Shown here: positions 33,292 to 44,304 of the stretch, one piece after another
Layout: each line of letters begins with the position of its first letter
How positions within the stretch are numbered: position 1 is the first letter of the stretch
NCBI GenBank assembly: GCA_011799875.1
Contig: CM022298.1
Span: 290,160,838-290,224,837 of the forward strand
Direction: 5' to 3'
Source: Thinopyrum elongatum
Lineage: Eukaryota > Streptophyta > Magnoliopsida > Poales > Poaceae
DNA length: 64,000 nt
Notes under the pieces: model-generated
What the model was told of the DNA's origin: nothing
The model's database searches: none
What the model saw: only the letters and a program-made list of their open reading frames with translations
Translations under genes and position numbers: made by a program

Positions 33292-35383
33292 GTTTAACCT
33301 GGTCAGACGACCAGTTGACCTGCTGTCGTCATCACCTAGTCATGCTAACGTCATATATCCTTTTCTGTTAATAAAAATAATTCCTGAAAATCATTTAAAC
33401 TTTGAAAATTCATAACTTTTAAACCGTAGCTCAGATCGAAAAACTTAAAACATGAAAGTTGATCAGAACAACAAGACGAATTTGATCATGCCGTCTGTTT
33501 CGATGCCGAAACCCCCTATGTAGGTGAAACCGCAACTTCGAGGCCATATCCGATAGATCAATAGTGCATAATAATCGGTTAATAAATCCCACCTTAATCC
33601 TATAATAACTAAAATGACTTAGACATACTTCAGGCAACCCTGCACTGCATCCTAGTCATGACATGTTCTGTGTTGCATCGTTAGCTGTGTATTTATATGT
33701 TTCTTCCCCCTCTTCTCTCTCAGTAGACCCCGACGTCGACGTAGCTCCCGAGGCCGATGCTGCTCAGGAGCCCGACGACGCAGTTGACGACCTTGCCCTT
33801 GCCGTCGAGCAGACAGGCAAGCACCCCCATTTTGAGCATATCGATATCACCTACTCTATTCTCTCTTATGCTTGCATTAGAAGTTACTGCAGCTACTGTT
33901 GTCCTATATCTGCTGCATAGCCTGATTATTGTAACCTGCTTTGTTACCTTCCTGCTTATCCTAAACTGCTTAGTATAGGCTGGGTAGAAACTCATCAGAG
34001 ACCCCACATGATCCCGACTGCCCCGCTGGAGTATCAGAAGACCCGATCAACGGGATTGAAGACCAGGTCCCGGTACCTCACAACACTTCCTCTTAGCTGC
34101 CGACACTACTGGGTTACTATCGAGTGCCGAGGGTGATACCTCGTCAGCACTCCTGATGATAACCTTGTAGGTTAGTTAATCGGTCGTGGTAAGTGAGGGT
34201 GATTCCTCCTACACCACCCCCGATAACAGCGTCGTCGTGCAATGCTTCAAGTGTGGACCTCGAGGGTGATTCCTCCTTCGTTCACCTTGACGGTAACATC
34301 AGTGGGAATTTTATCGAGGGTGATTCCTCAGGGTTCCCCTTGATGTTGGACACATGATTACTATTGATACTGAGACTTACACTGTACCATGTTACTAAAG
34401 ACGGGTCCGCCCTGAGGGGTACCCGCGCGAGCTTAATTGCGATTGATGTGGAATCGGGTGTACCTGGAGGGTACCCGAGAGTTGAACACGAGGCGTGGCC
34501 GGGCATTCTTAGCCCTTGCCGCAAGTCCTCGAGATGGGGCGATGGGGTCACATCGATCGTGAGTCTCTGCTCGTTACCGCGCGCTCCTAATTCACTAACG
34601 GTTTGGATATTTGATCCGAGGGGCCTCTGGCCTGATAGCACTAACCATCACGTGGGCATAGTATGGGCGTTCTGCGTCGTATACTTCAGCCGAAGCTCTA
34701 TTGACGTCAGCGAGGAGCGGCCCGCTTTGGATTGGACTGGTTAAGCCTGCGCTTGTATTAAGGGGGCTAGGTCTGCTTCCGGAGCATCCTCGCAACATGC
34801 AGGGTTCCCAGGGCGAAGGCCCAAGACCCCTGGGGGCATAGGTTAGTCCGGCGTGCTGACCTCTCTTTAGAGCCTAGGTCGGGTTGCGGTGTGTTGCTTA
34901 GCCGAGGCCGGGCATGACCCAGAAAAGTGTGTCCGGCCGAAGTTAAGCGAGCGTGGTGGGTAAGTTGGTGCACCCCTGCAGGGAAGAAAACATCTATCGA
35001 TAGCCTGTCCTACGGTAACGGACACTCGGAGTTTTATCCCGATCAGTACAACTAGAACTTGAGATGATAACTGGATAGTACGGCTCTGGGGTTGCTTTCT
35101 TGCAGGGAGTCGAGAAAGGATCTCTGGCCGAGGTTGATGATACTACACCTACTTTACATTATGTTACTCTGCACTCTTCTAATGCTTCAAGACCGATGAA
35201 GATGCTGAAGATGCTAGATTTCGATAGGACTAGGCTCTCCCCTCTATTCTGGAATTTCTGCAGCCCAGTCCACATATACAGCCCTCCTTTGAAAATGTTG
35301 CATATGTAGAGTAGATCCTTGCTTGCTGAGTACTTCGGATGAGTACTCACGTTTGCTTTACTTTCTTTTTCCCCCATATCCAT

Positions 35384-35500
35384 ATGTCGCCGCCAGATGA
35401 CGGAGCCCCTGAGGTAGCTGCCCCTGTCGACGACTACGGTTACTACTACTACCCTCCCGGCGAGTACTACTACGAGGAGCCGACCGACGACCAGGAGTAG
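35384..35500 (+). CDS. Small Tyr/Asp-rich ORF in the 3' LTR
   Basis: Second copy of the 38-residue ORF, starting MSPPDDGAPEVAAPVDDYG and open to the TAG at 35498-35500. See the 5' LTR copy. Confidence 0.4.
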   Translation: MSPPDDGAPEVAAPVDDYGYYYYPPGEYYYEEPTDDQE

Positions 35501-35805
35501 GTTCAGAGGATCCTAGGCAGGAGGCCTACACCTTTCGATCATAGTATTTTATTTTGCCCCGCCTTTCTAAAGGCTTATCTTCAATTTTGTAATATATCTG
35601 TACCCAGATATCTGATGCTTCCGCTAACACTTGTATGCCATCGAGCTATGTATTCGAGCCCTCGAGGCCCTGGCTTGTAATATAAAGCTTGTATGACTTT
35701 ATTTATGTTTTAGAGTTGTGTTGTGATATCTTCAAGTAAGTCCTTAGGCTTAATCATGTGCATTTGTGTGTATGGTTAGTGCACGATTAAGCCGGGGTCG
35801 TCACA

Positions 35806-36005
35806 GGCAGTATAGGTATGATTTGGGGGCCTGTCTTATGCAGTTACATCGTCAGGCTGAGGAATATTGGAAATAGTGTGGGACGATCAATTGGACCCTG
35901 AAAGGGGACTCATTGATGTCTTACTTCTTTGCCATTGCCAATGGACACCATCATAGATGTTTGATAAACAGTTTGATCATTGATGGGGTCCATGTTTCTG
36001 ATCCA
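35806..36005 (+). mobile_element. LINE, short 3' continuation after the Gypsy insertion
   Basis: It resumes with the duplicated GGCAG. ORF2 text follows (YDLGACLMQLHRQAEEYW, INWTLKGDSLMSYFFAIANG, LINSLIIDGVHVSDPF), the linker between endonuclease and reverse transcriptase in plant LINEs. A stop (TAG near 35876) interrupts it, and the element ends near 36005 where unrelated LTR-element DNA starts. The reverse transcriptase and poly-A tail are missing. Confidence 0.75.
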
Positions 36006-36955
36006 TTCCGATGAACTTTGAGTTTATGATCAGATCTATGTTTTTATCCATGAAAGTTATTTGAGTCTTTTGATCTCTTATATGCGTGATTACTTATAGC
36101 CTCGTATTTCTTCTTCGAATCTTTGGTTTAGTTAGGCCAACTAGATCAATTTTTATTGCCATGGGAAGAGGTGCTTTGTGATGGGTTCGATCTTACGATG
36201 CTTGATCCCAGTGACAGAAGGGGAACCGAAATGTATGTATCGTTGCTATTAAGGATAACAAGATGGGGTCTATTTCTACATAAATAGATCTTGTCTACAT
36301 CATGTCATCGTTCTTATTGCATTGCTCCGTTTCTCCATGAACTTAATATACTAGATGCATGCTGGATAGCGTTCGATGTGTGGGGTAATAGTAGTAGATG
36401 CAGGCAGGAGTCGGTCTACTAATCTTGGACGTGATGCCTATATAATGATCATTGCCTGGATATCGTCATAATTATTTGAAGTTCTATCAATTGCCCAATA
36501 GTAATTTGTTTACCCACCGTATGCTATTTTTCTCGAGAGAAGCCACTAGTGAAATCTACGGCCCCCGGGTCTATTTTCTCATCATATATTTTCAGATCTA
36601 TTTTGCTATTTGCCTTTTTATTTATTTGCACTTTTATTTTCAGATCTATATTTCTAAAAACCCAAAAATATTTTGCTGCACTTTATTTTATTCGTGATCT
36701 ATTTATCCAATCTACTACAATTTATCTCCCGTCAACTTGCCAATTTCTGGCGCCGTTACCCGAAAGGGATTGACAACCCCTTTAACACGTTGGGTTGCAA
36801 GTATTTGTTCTTTGTGTGCAGGTGCTGTTTACATAGTGTTGCTTGGTTCTCCTACTTGTTCGATAACTTTGGTCTCATCACTGAGGGAAATACCTATCGT
36901 TGCTATGCTACATCATCCCTTCCTCTTTGGGAAAATACCGACGTAGTTCAAGCCA
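36006..36955 (+). mobile_element. Fragment of the untranslated leader of another LTR retrotransposon
   Basis: AT-rich non-coding DNA with phrases I associate with Triticeae LTR-element leaders (TTTCTGGCGCCGTTACCCG near 36746, GAAGCCACTAGTGAAATC near 36540). The TGGCGCCGTTACC stretch looks like a primer-binding-type core. No ORF of its own is supported. The right border near 36955 is inferred from where Copia coding text starts. Confidence 0.5.
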
Positions 36956-38400
36956 ACATCAGTAAGGTGGCCATATCCAATGATAGATCTATTCAAAATG
37001 TTATGCTCATTGAATCTCTTGGTTACAATCTTCTATCCGTATCTAGACTAGCCGACTTTAGTTTCAATGTCTTGTTTACCGAAGTAGATTGCCAAGTGTT
37101 TCGTAGGGATAATCATAATATGGTCTTTACCAGCATTCGAAGAGGTGACCTATACATTGTTGATTTCACTAAGAGAGCCCAACCTCGTACTTGTTTAATC
37201 GCTAAATCTTCTAAAGGATGGTTATGCCATAGAATGTTAGGTCATGTTGGCATGCGTAATCTTGATAAACTTATTAAAGGTGATCATATCCTTGGTGTTA
37301 AAGATGTTATATTTGACAAGGATAGACTTTGTAGCGCTTGCCAAGCAGGAAAACAAGTTGGAGGAAGTCATCCTATGAAGAACATCATGACCACGAGAAG
37401 ACCACTTGAGCTACTTCACATGGATCTCTTTGGTCCCAATGCTTATAAGAGCCTTGGTGGTAAATCTTTCGATTTGGTCATTGTTGATGATTTTTCAAGA
37501 TTTACGTGGGTATTCTTTCTTGATGACAAATCGCAGGTCCAAAAGATCTTCAAGAACTTCACTAAGCAGGCCCAAAATCAATTTGAAGTGAAGACCAAGA
37601 AGGTTCGGAGTGATAATGGAACAGAGTTCAAGAACGCCAATGTGGATACCTTTCTTGACGAAGAAGGGATCTCAGATGAGTTCTCAGCTACGTACACACC
37701 TCGACAAAATGGAGTTGTTGAGGCGAAGAACCGGACACTTATTGAGATGGCAAGAGCGATGCTTGATGAATACAAGACGCCAAGACACTTTTGGGCGGAA
37801 GCGGTTGAGACAGCTGGTCATGCTACAAATCGACTATATCTTCACAAGCTTCTCGGCAAAACGGCATACGAGCTACTCACTGGTAACAAACCCCAAGTTG
37901 GATACTTTCGAGTATTTGGCTCAAAGTGCTACATACTTGATAAGCATTGTCGTTCGAAATTTGCTCCTAAATCTCATGAAGGTTTTGAACTCGGTTACGG
38001 CTCAAACTCTCACACTTACCGTGTCTACAACAATTTCACCCGAAAGGTTGAAGAGACGGTAGATGTGAAGTTTGATGAATCTAACGGCTCCCAAGTAGAG
38101 CAATTGCCAATTGATGTAGGAGACAAAGTTCCCTCGGAAGCAATTAAAAATTTGTCTATTGGCAAAATTCATCCAACAGAGGTGAAGGAGAGCACTTCAT
38201 CCATTCAAGTGGAAGCCTCAACTTCACACCAAGGTGAACCACAAGTTGACATGGAGGCATCCACAAGTGGAGCACGTCAAGACGAAGGAAATGAGAAAGT
38301 ACAACAAGATGACCCACCTCGACCTCTTCTCCGCCTCCACAAGCGAATGACAATGCCAACAACAATGAAGAAGAAGAAGATGATGATGATGATGTTCCAC
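36956..38400 (+). pseudogene. Copia integrase region (Maximus/SIRE-like)
   Basis: Open in one frame from the left border to 38544, though coding text leaves that frame near 38340. GAG-pre-integrase: RCYATS-type leader then ESLGYNLLSVSRLADF, HRMLGHVGMRNLDKLIKG and CSACQAGKQ (zinc His/Cys residues). The integrase core has Asp in LHMDLFGP, Asp in VRSDNGTEF and Glu in QNGVVEAKNRT, so the DDE triad is complete. A Ser/Thr/Glu-rich linker (about 38090-38340) precedes the frameshift near 38340. Because the frame is open leftward to 36673, a chimeric ORF joins leader sequence to integrase with no stop. Confidence 0.8.
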
Positions 38401-40011
38401 CACAACCCAAGCAAAAGCTCTCACGAGTTAGAGGAAGAGTCTCAAAGGATCATCCTGTGGAACAAATCTTTGACGACATCAACACTGGGAGACTCACTCG
38501 CTCTAAAACTCATTTGGCTAACTTTTGTGAACATTACTCATTGATTTCTAGTATTGAACCTATGAAGGTAGAAGAATCCCTTGAGGATTCGAATTGGATA
38601 AATGCTATGCACGAAGATCTACACAACTTCGAGAGGAATCAAGTATGGACATTGGTTGAAAAGCCCAACAACGATCAAAATGTCATTGGAACCAAGTGTG
38701 TGTTTTGGAATAAGCAAGATGAGGATGGACAAGTTGTACGCAACAAGGTCCGTATCGTTGCTCAAGGCTACACTCAAGTCGAAGGTATGGACTATGGTGA
38801 GACATATGCCCCCGTTGCTAGACTTGAGTCCATTCGTATCTTACTTGCTTATGCCAATCACCATGATATCACCTTATACCAAATGGACATTAAAATTGCT
38901 TTTCTAAATGGTGAAATTTAGGAGGAAGTTTATGTTAAACAGCCTCCCGGCTTTGTTAATCCTAAGAAACCTAATCATGTCTACAAACTTTACAAAGCTC
39001 TTTATGGTCTTAAACAAGCCACTAGAGCTTGGTACAAATGCTCGACTAAGTTTCTTATTGAAAAAGGCTTTGAAATTGGGAATATTGATTCTACTCTTTC
39101 TACTAAAAGGGTTAATGGAGAATTATTTGTGTGCCAAATTTATGTGGATGATATCATCTTTGGTTCTACTAACCCTCTTTTTAGTGAAAAGTTTGGAAGG
39201 CTAATGTCGGAAAAGTTTGAGATGTCTATGATGAGTGAACTCAAAATTTTCCTTGGTTTGCAAATCAAGCAAACTAAGGAAGGTACCTTTGTCTCACAAA
39301 AAAAGTATACCAAGGATCTTTTCAAGAAGTTCAACAAGCAAGAAAGCAAAGGTATGAAAACACCCATGCCTACTAGTGGACATCTTGACTTGACGAAGGA
39401 TGGCAACCCGGTTAACCAAAAGGTTTACCGATCTATGATTGGATCATTATTATATCTTTGTGCCTCCCGTCCCGATATTATGCTATGTGTGTGCATGTGT
39501 GCATGATATCAAGCGGCTCCTAAAGAATGTCATCTTAAGGCCGTGAAAAGGATAGTGAGATATTTGATTCATACACCAAATTTTGGCATTTGGTACCCTA
39601 AGAGGTCAACTTTTAATCTTGTTGGCTATTCCGACTTGGACTATGCCGGTGACAAGGTTGATAGAAAGTCCACTTCGGGTACATGTCAATTTCTTGGTAG
39701 ATCCCTTGTCTCTCGGTCCTCCAAGAAACAAAACTCGGTATCCTTATCCACCGCCGAAGCGGAATACTTTGCCGCAGGATCATTTTGTGCTCAATTACTT
39801 TGGATGACCCAAACTCTTAAAGATTATGGGATACATGAGACATGTTCCATTGCTTTGTGACAATGAGAGTGCTATTAAGATTGCACACAATATCGTGCAA
39901 CATTCTTGAACTAAGCATATTGAAGTTCGTCATCATTTCATTCGTGATCATGTTGCCAAAGGAGATATCAATCTTAAGCATGTTCGTACCGACAAGCAAT
40001 TAGCGGATATC
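38400..40011 (+). pseudogene. Copia reverse transcriptase and RNase H (Maximus/SIRE-like), two stops and a frameshift
   Basis: One frame from about 38340 (visible from 38457) to 39860: WTLVEKPNNDQNVIGTKC, VARLESIRILLAYA, YQMDIKIAFLNGEI, then TAG 38919-38921, ALYGLKQATRAWY, QIYVDDIIFGS (RT YVDD box, near 39137) and a TGA at 39504-39506. RNase H follows with YSDLDYAGDKVDRKSTSG and STAEAEYFAA. After 39845 a small indel shifts the frame; LLCDNESAIKIAHN and [10 protein letters not shown] continue, with one more stop (TGA near 39908), to the insertion point. It cannot encode an intact product. Confidence 0.8.
40007..40011. other. Target site duplication ATATC (left copy)
   Basis: ATATC directly before the TGAAGG start of the Angela-like element; repeated at 48656-48660 after its CTACA end. 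Confidence 0.95.
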
Positions 40012-41741
40012 TGAAGGAAATATGCCCTAGAGGTAATAAAAAGTTATTATTTATTTCCTTATATCATGATAAATGTTTATTATTCATGCTAGAATTGTAT
40101 TAACCGGAAACATGATACATGTGTGAATACATAGACAAACAGAGTGTCACTAGTAAGCCTCTACTAGACTAGCTCGTTAATCAAAAATGGTTATGTTTCC
40201 TAACCATAGACATGAGTTGTCATTTGATTAACAGGATCACATCATTAGGAGAATGATGTGATTGACTTGACCCATTCCGTTAGCTTAGCACTTGATCGTT
40301 TAGTATGTTGCTATTGCTTTCTTCATGACTTATACATGTTCCTATGACTATGAGATTATGCAACTCCCGTTTACCGGAGGAACACTTTGTGTGCTACCAA
40401 ATGTCACAATGTAACTGGGTGATTATAAATGTGCTCTATAGGTGTCTCTGAAGGTACTTGTTGAGTTGGAGTATTTCGAGATTAGGATTTGTCACTCCGA
40501 TTGTCGGAGAAGTATCTCTGGGCCCACTCGATAATGCACATCACTATAAGCCTTGCAAGCATTGTAACTAATGAGTTAGTTGCGGGATGATGTATTACGG
40601 AACGAGTAAAGAGACTTGCCGGTAACGAGATTGAACTAGGTATTGAGATACCGACGATCGAATCTCGGGCAAGTAACATACCGATGACAAAGGGAACAAC
40701 GTATGTTGTTATGCGGTTTGACCGATAAAGATCTTCGTAGAATATGTGGGAGCCAATATGAGCATCCAGGTTCCACTATTGGTTATTGACCGGAGACGTG
40801 TCTTGGTCATGTCTACATAGTTCTCGAACCCGTAGGGTCCGCACGCTTAAAGTTCTGTGATGATTTGTATTATGAGTTTATGTGTTTTGATGTACCCAAG
40901 GTAGTTCGGAGTCCCGGATGAGATCGGGAACATGACGAGGAGTCTCGAAATGGTCGAGACGTAAATATCGATATATTGGACGACTATATTCGGACATCGA
41001 AAAGGTTCCGAGTGGTTCGGGTATTTTTCGGAGTACCGGGGAGTTACGGGAATACGGGGAAGAAGTATATGGGCCTTATTGGGCTTTAGGGGAGAGAGAG
41101 AGGCAGGCCACGCGCCCCCCCCCCCCAAGGCCTAGTCCGAATTGGACTAGGGGGAGGGGCTGCGCCCCCTCCTTCCTTCTATTCTCTCTTCCCCTTCCTT
41201 CTCTCCTACTCCTACTACTTGGAAGGGGGGGAATCCTACTCCCGGTGGGAGTAGGACTCCAGGGCGCGCCATAGCTAGGCCGGCCCTCCCCCCTCCTCCA
41301 CTCCTTTATATACGTGGCCAGGGGGCACCCCATAGACACAACAATTGATCATTGATCTCTTAGCCGTGTGCGGTGCCCCCCTCCACCATAATCCACCTCA
41401 ATCATATCGTAGCGGTGCTTAGGCGAAGCCCTACGTCGGTAGCATCATCACCACCGTCACCACGCCGTCGTACTGACGAAACTCTCCTGTGAAGCTTTGC
41501 TGGATCGGAGCTCGCGTGACGTCATCGAGTTGAACGTGTGCTGAACTCGGAGGTGCCGTGCGTTCGGTACTTGGATCGGTCGGATCATGAAGACGTACGA
41601 CTACATCAACCGCGTTGTGCTAACGCTTCCGCTTTCGGTCTACGAGGGTACGTGGACACACTCTCCCCTCTCGTTGCTATGCATCACCATGATCCTGTGT
41701 GTGCGTAGGATTTTTTTTTGAAATTACTACATTCCCCTACA
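40012..41741 (+). repeat. 5' LTR of the Angela-like element (1730 bp)
   Basis: From TGAAGGAAATATGCCC to ATTCCCCTACA. Compared with the 3' LTR it has an extra 21 bp or so near 40237 (ATTAGGAGAATGATGTGATTG) and a longer T run near 41711. Confidence 0.93.
41305..41312 (+). promoter_or_regulatory. TATA box of the 5' LTR promoter
   Basis: TTTATATA in CTCCTTTATATACGTGG, followed within 40 bp by CACCCCATAGACAC. It lies about 430 bp before the LTR end, as expected for the U3/R border. Confidence 0.65.
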
Positions 41742-41742
41742 G

Positions 41743-41755
41743 TGGTATCCGAGCC
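41743..41755 (+). other. Primer-binding site of the Angela-like element
   Basis: TGGTATCCGAGCC, one base after the LTR end. It differs from the usual TGGTATCAGAGCC by one base. Confidence 0.85.
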
Positions 41756-43019
41756 TGGTTTTATGCGTAGATGTTATATGCACGAGTAGAACACAAGTGA
41801 GTTGTGGATGATACAGGTCATACTGCTTACCAGCATGTCACACTTTGGTTCGGCGGTATTGTTGGATGAAGCGGCCTGGACCGACATTACGCGTACGCTT
41901 ACGCGAGACTGGTTTTACCGCCGTGCTTTGCACACAGGTGACTAGCGGGTGTCAGTTTCTCCAACTTTAGTTGAACCGAGTGTGGCTAAGCCCGGTCCTT
42001 GTGAAGGTTAAAACAACACTAACTTGACGAACTATCGTTGTGGTTTTGATGCGTAGGTAAGAACGGTTCTTGCTCAGCCCATAGCAGCCACGTAAAACTT
42101 GCAACAACAAAGTAGAGGACGTCTAACTTGTTTTTGCAGGGCATGTTGTGATGTGATATGGTCAAGACATGATGCTATATTTTATTGTATGAGATGATCA
42201 TGTTTTGTAACTGAGTTATCGGCAACTGGCAGGAGCCATATGGTTGTCGCTTTATTGTATGCAATGCAATCGCCCTGTAATTGCTTTACTTTATCACTAA
42301 GCGGTAGCGATAGTCGTAGAAGCAATAGTTGGCGAGACAACAACGATGCTACGATGGAGATCAAGGTGTCGCGCCAGTGACGATGGTGATCATGACGGTG
42401 CTTCAGAGATGGAGATCACAAGCACAAGATGATGATGGCCATATCATATCACTTATATTGATTGCATGTGATGTTTATCCTTTATGCATCTTATTTTGCT
42501 TTGTTTGACGGTAGCATTATAAGATGATCTCTCACTAAATTTCAAGGTAAAAGTGTTCTCCCTGAGTATGCACCGTTGCCAAAGTTCATCGTGCCGAGAC
42601 ACCACGTGATGATCGGGTGTGATAAGCTCAACGTTCATCTACAACGGGTGCAAGCCAGTTTTGCACACGCAGAATACTCGGGTTAAACTTGACGAGCCTA
42701 GCATATGCAGATATGGCCTCGGAACACTGAGACCGAAAGGTCGAGCATGAATCATATAGTAGATATGATCAACATAGTGATGTTCACCATTGAAAACTAC
42801 TCCATTTCACGTGATGATCGGTTATGGTTTAGTTGATTTGGATCACGTGATCACTTAGATGATTAGAGAGATGTCTATCTAAGTGGGAGTTCTTGAGTAA
42901 TATGATTAATTGAACTTAAATTTATCATGAACTTAGTCCTGGTAGTATTTGCAAATTATGTTGTAGATCAATAGCTCGCGTATAGCTCCCCTGTTTTATT
43001 TTTGATATGTTCTTAGAGA
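41756..43019 (+). other. Untranslated leader of the Angela-like element
   Basis: Non-coding DNA between the primer-binding site and gag. No supported ORF. Confidence 0.7.
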
Positions 43020-43931
43020 AAACTAAGTTGAAAGATGATAGTAGCAATGATGCGGACTGGTTCCGTGATCTGAGGTTTATCCTCATTGCTGCACAGAAGA
43101 ATTATGTCCTTGATGCACCGCTAGGTGACAGAACTATTGCAGGAGCAGATGCAGACGTTATGAACGTTTGACAAGCTCGGTATGATGACTACTTGATAGT
43201 TTAGTGCACCATGCTTTACGGCTTAGAATCGGGACTTCAAAAAATGTTTTGAACGACATGGAGCATATGAGATGTTCCAAGAGCTGAAATCGGTATTTCA
43301 GACTCATGCCCGTGTCGAGAGGTATGAGACCTCTGACAAGTACTTCGCCTACAAGATGGAGGAGAATAGCTCAACCAGTGAGCATGTGCTCAGAATATCT
43401 GAGTACTACAATTGCTTGAATCAAGTGGGAGTTAATCTTCCGGATAAGATAGTAATTGACAGAATTCTCTAGTCACTATCACCAAGTTACTGGAACTTTG
43501 TGATGAACTATAATATGCAAGGGATGACAAAAACGGTTCCCGAGCTCTTCGTGATGCTGAAATCAACAAAGGTAGAAATCAAGAAAGAGCATCAAGTGTT
43601 GATGGTTAACAAGACCACTAGTTTCAAAAAAAAGGGCAAAGGGAAGAAGGGGAACTTCAAGAAGAATAGCAAGCAAGTTGCTACTCCCGGGAAGAAGCCC
43701 AAGTCTGGACCTAAGCCTGAAACTGAGTGCTTTTGCAAAGGGACTGCTCACTGGAAGCGGAACTGCCCCAAGTATTTGGCGGATAAGAAGGATGGCAAAA
43801 TGAACAAAGGTATATTTGATATACATGTTATTGATGTGTATTTTACTAGTGTTCATAGTAGCCCCTGGGTATTTGATACCGGTTCAGTTGCTATGATTAG
43901 TAACTCGAAACAGGTGTTGCAAAATGAATAG
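43020..43931 (+). pseudogene. Degenerate Copia gag and protease start (Angela-like)
   Basis: Gag text is spread over frames: DDSSNDADWFRDLRFILI-like text near 43035, VFQTHARVERYETSDKYF (43290) to a TAG at 43469-43471, then MNYNMQGMTKTVPELFVMLK and a Lys-rich stretch. The zinc knuckle reads CFCKGTAHWKRNC: the first Cys pair is CX1C instead of CX2C, as if one codon were lost. The start of the protease (WVFDTGSVAMI, catalytic DTG) follows before the TAG at 43929-43931. Gag would form the RNA-packaging particle. This copy cannot. Confidence 0.75.
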
Positions 43932-44035
43932 AGACTAGTTGAGGACGAGGTGACGATGTGTGTTGGAAGAGATTCCAAGGTTGATAAGATCACCATCGCA
44001 CACTCCCTCTATTTTCGGGATTAGTGTTGAACCTA

Positions 44036-44215
44036 AATAAATGTTATTTGGTGTTTGCATTGAGCATGAATATGATTGGATCATGTTTATTGCAAAATAA
44101 ATGTTATTTGGTGTTTGCATTGAGCATGAATATGATTGGATCATGTTTATTGCAAAATAAATGTTATTTGGTGTTTGCGTTGAGCATGAATATGATTGGA
44201 TCATGTTTATTGCAA
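44036..44215. repeat. 60-bp tandem triplication inside the Angela-like pol region
   Basis: Units 44041-44100 and 44101-44160 are identical. The third (44161-44214) differs by one base before its end diverges. In the local reading frame each unit encodes NKCYLVFALSMNMIGSCLLQ, so the repeat keeps frame. It sits in the protease to GAG-pre-integrase segment. Confidence 0.97.
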
Positions 44216-44304
44216 TACGGTTATTCATTTAAGTCAGAGAATAATTTTGTTCTTTTTACATGAATAAAAACCTTCTATGGTCATACACCCAATGAAATGG
44301 TTTA

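Larger units (their letters stand above)
21548..35805 (+). mobile_element. Complete Tekay/Del-type Gypsy (chromovirus) retrotransposon
   Basis: 14.26 kb with 4.2-kb LTRs (21548-25752 and 31606-35805), primer-binding site, an extra ORF ahead of gag, one gag-pol frame with a chromodomain, and a perfect 5-bp target duplication GGCAG. It inserted into LINE ORF2. The TGTAACACCCC start, long LTRs and C-terminal chromodomain match the Tekay/Del lineage. LTR divergence is low: about five substitutions in roughly 290 bp compared by eye (23065-23350 against 33118-33400). This implies a fairly recent insertion, although three stops interrupt gag-pol. Confidence 0.93.
31606..35805 (+). repeat. 3' LTR (4200 bp) of the Tekay-type element
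   Basis: Full-length match to 21548-25752 with scattered substitutions and small indels. A 12-bp segment of the 5' copy near 22453 (between ATCTCCGGCG and ACCCCCGC) is missing here. Confidence 0.93.
36956..40011 (+). mobile_element. Maximus/SIRE-like Copia element, coding part (5'-truncated, interrupted)
   Basis: It starts inside the GAG-pre-integrase region; the 5' LTR, gag and protease are absent. Integrase, RT and RNase H follow in Copia order. At 40011 an Angela-like element interrupts the end of RNase H, which resumes at 48656. The coding text and 3' LTR match the SIRE lineage (Maximus in Triticeae) as I remember it. Confidence 0.8.

Noticed and set aside
41076..41339. Minus-strand ORFs in the Angela-like LTRs (also 47763-48254)
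   Set aside because: Antisense to the U3 G/C-rich region and different in the two LTRs.
44036..44215. CRISPR-like array
   Set aside because: The repeats are directly adjacent with no spacers and lie in a retrotransposon coding region.
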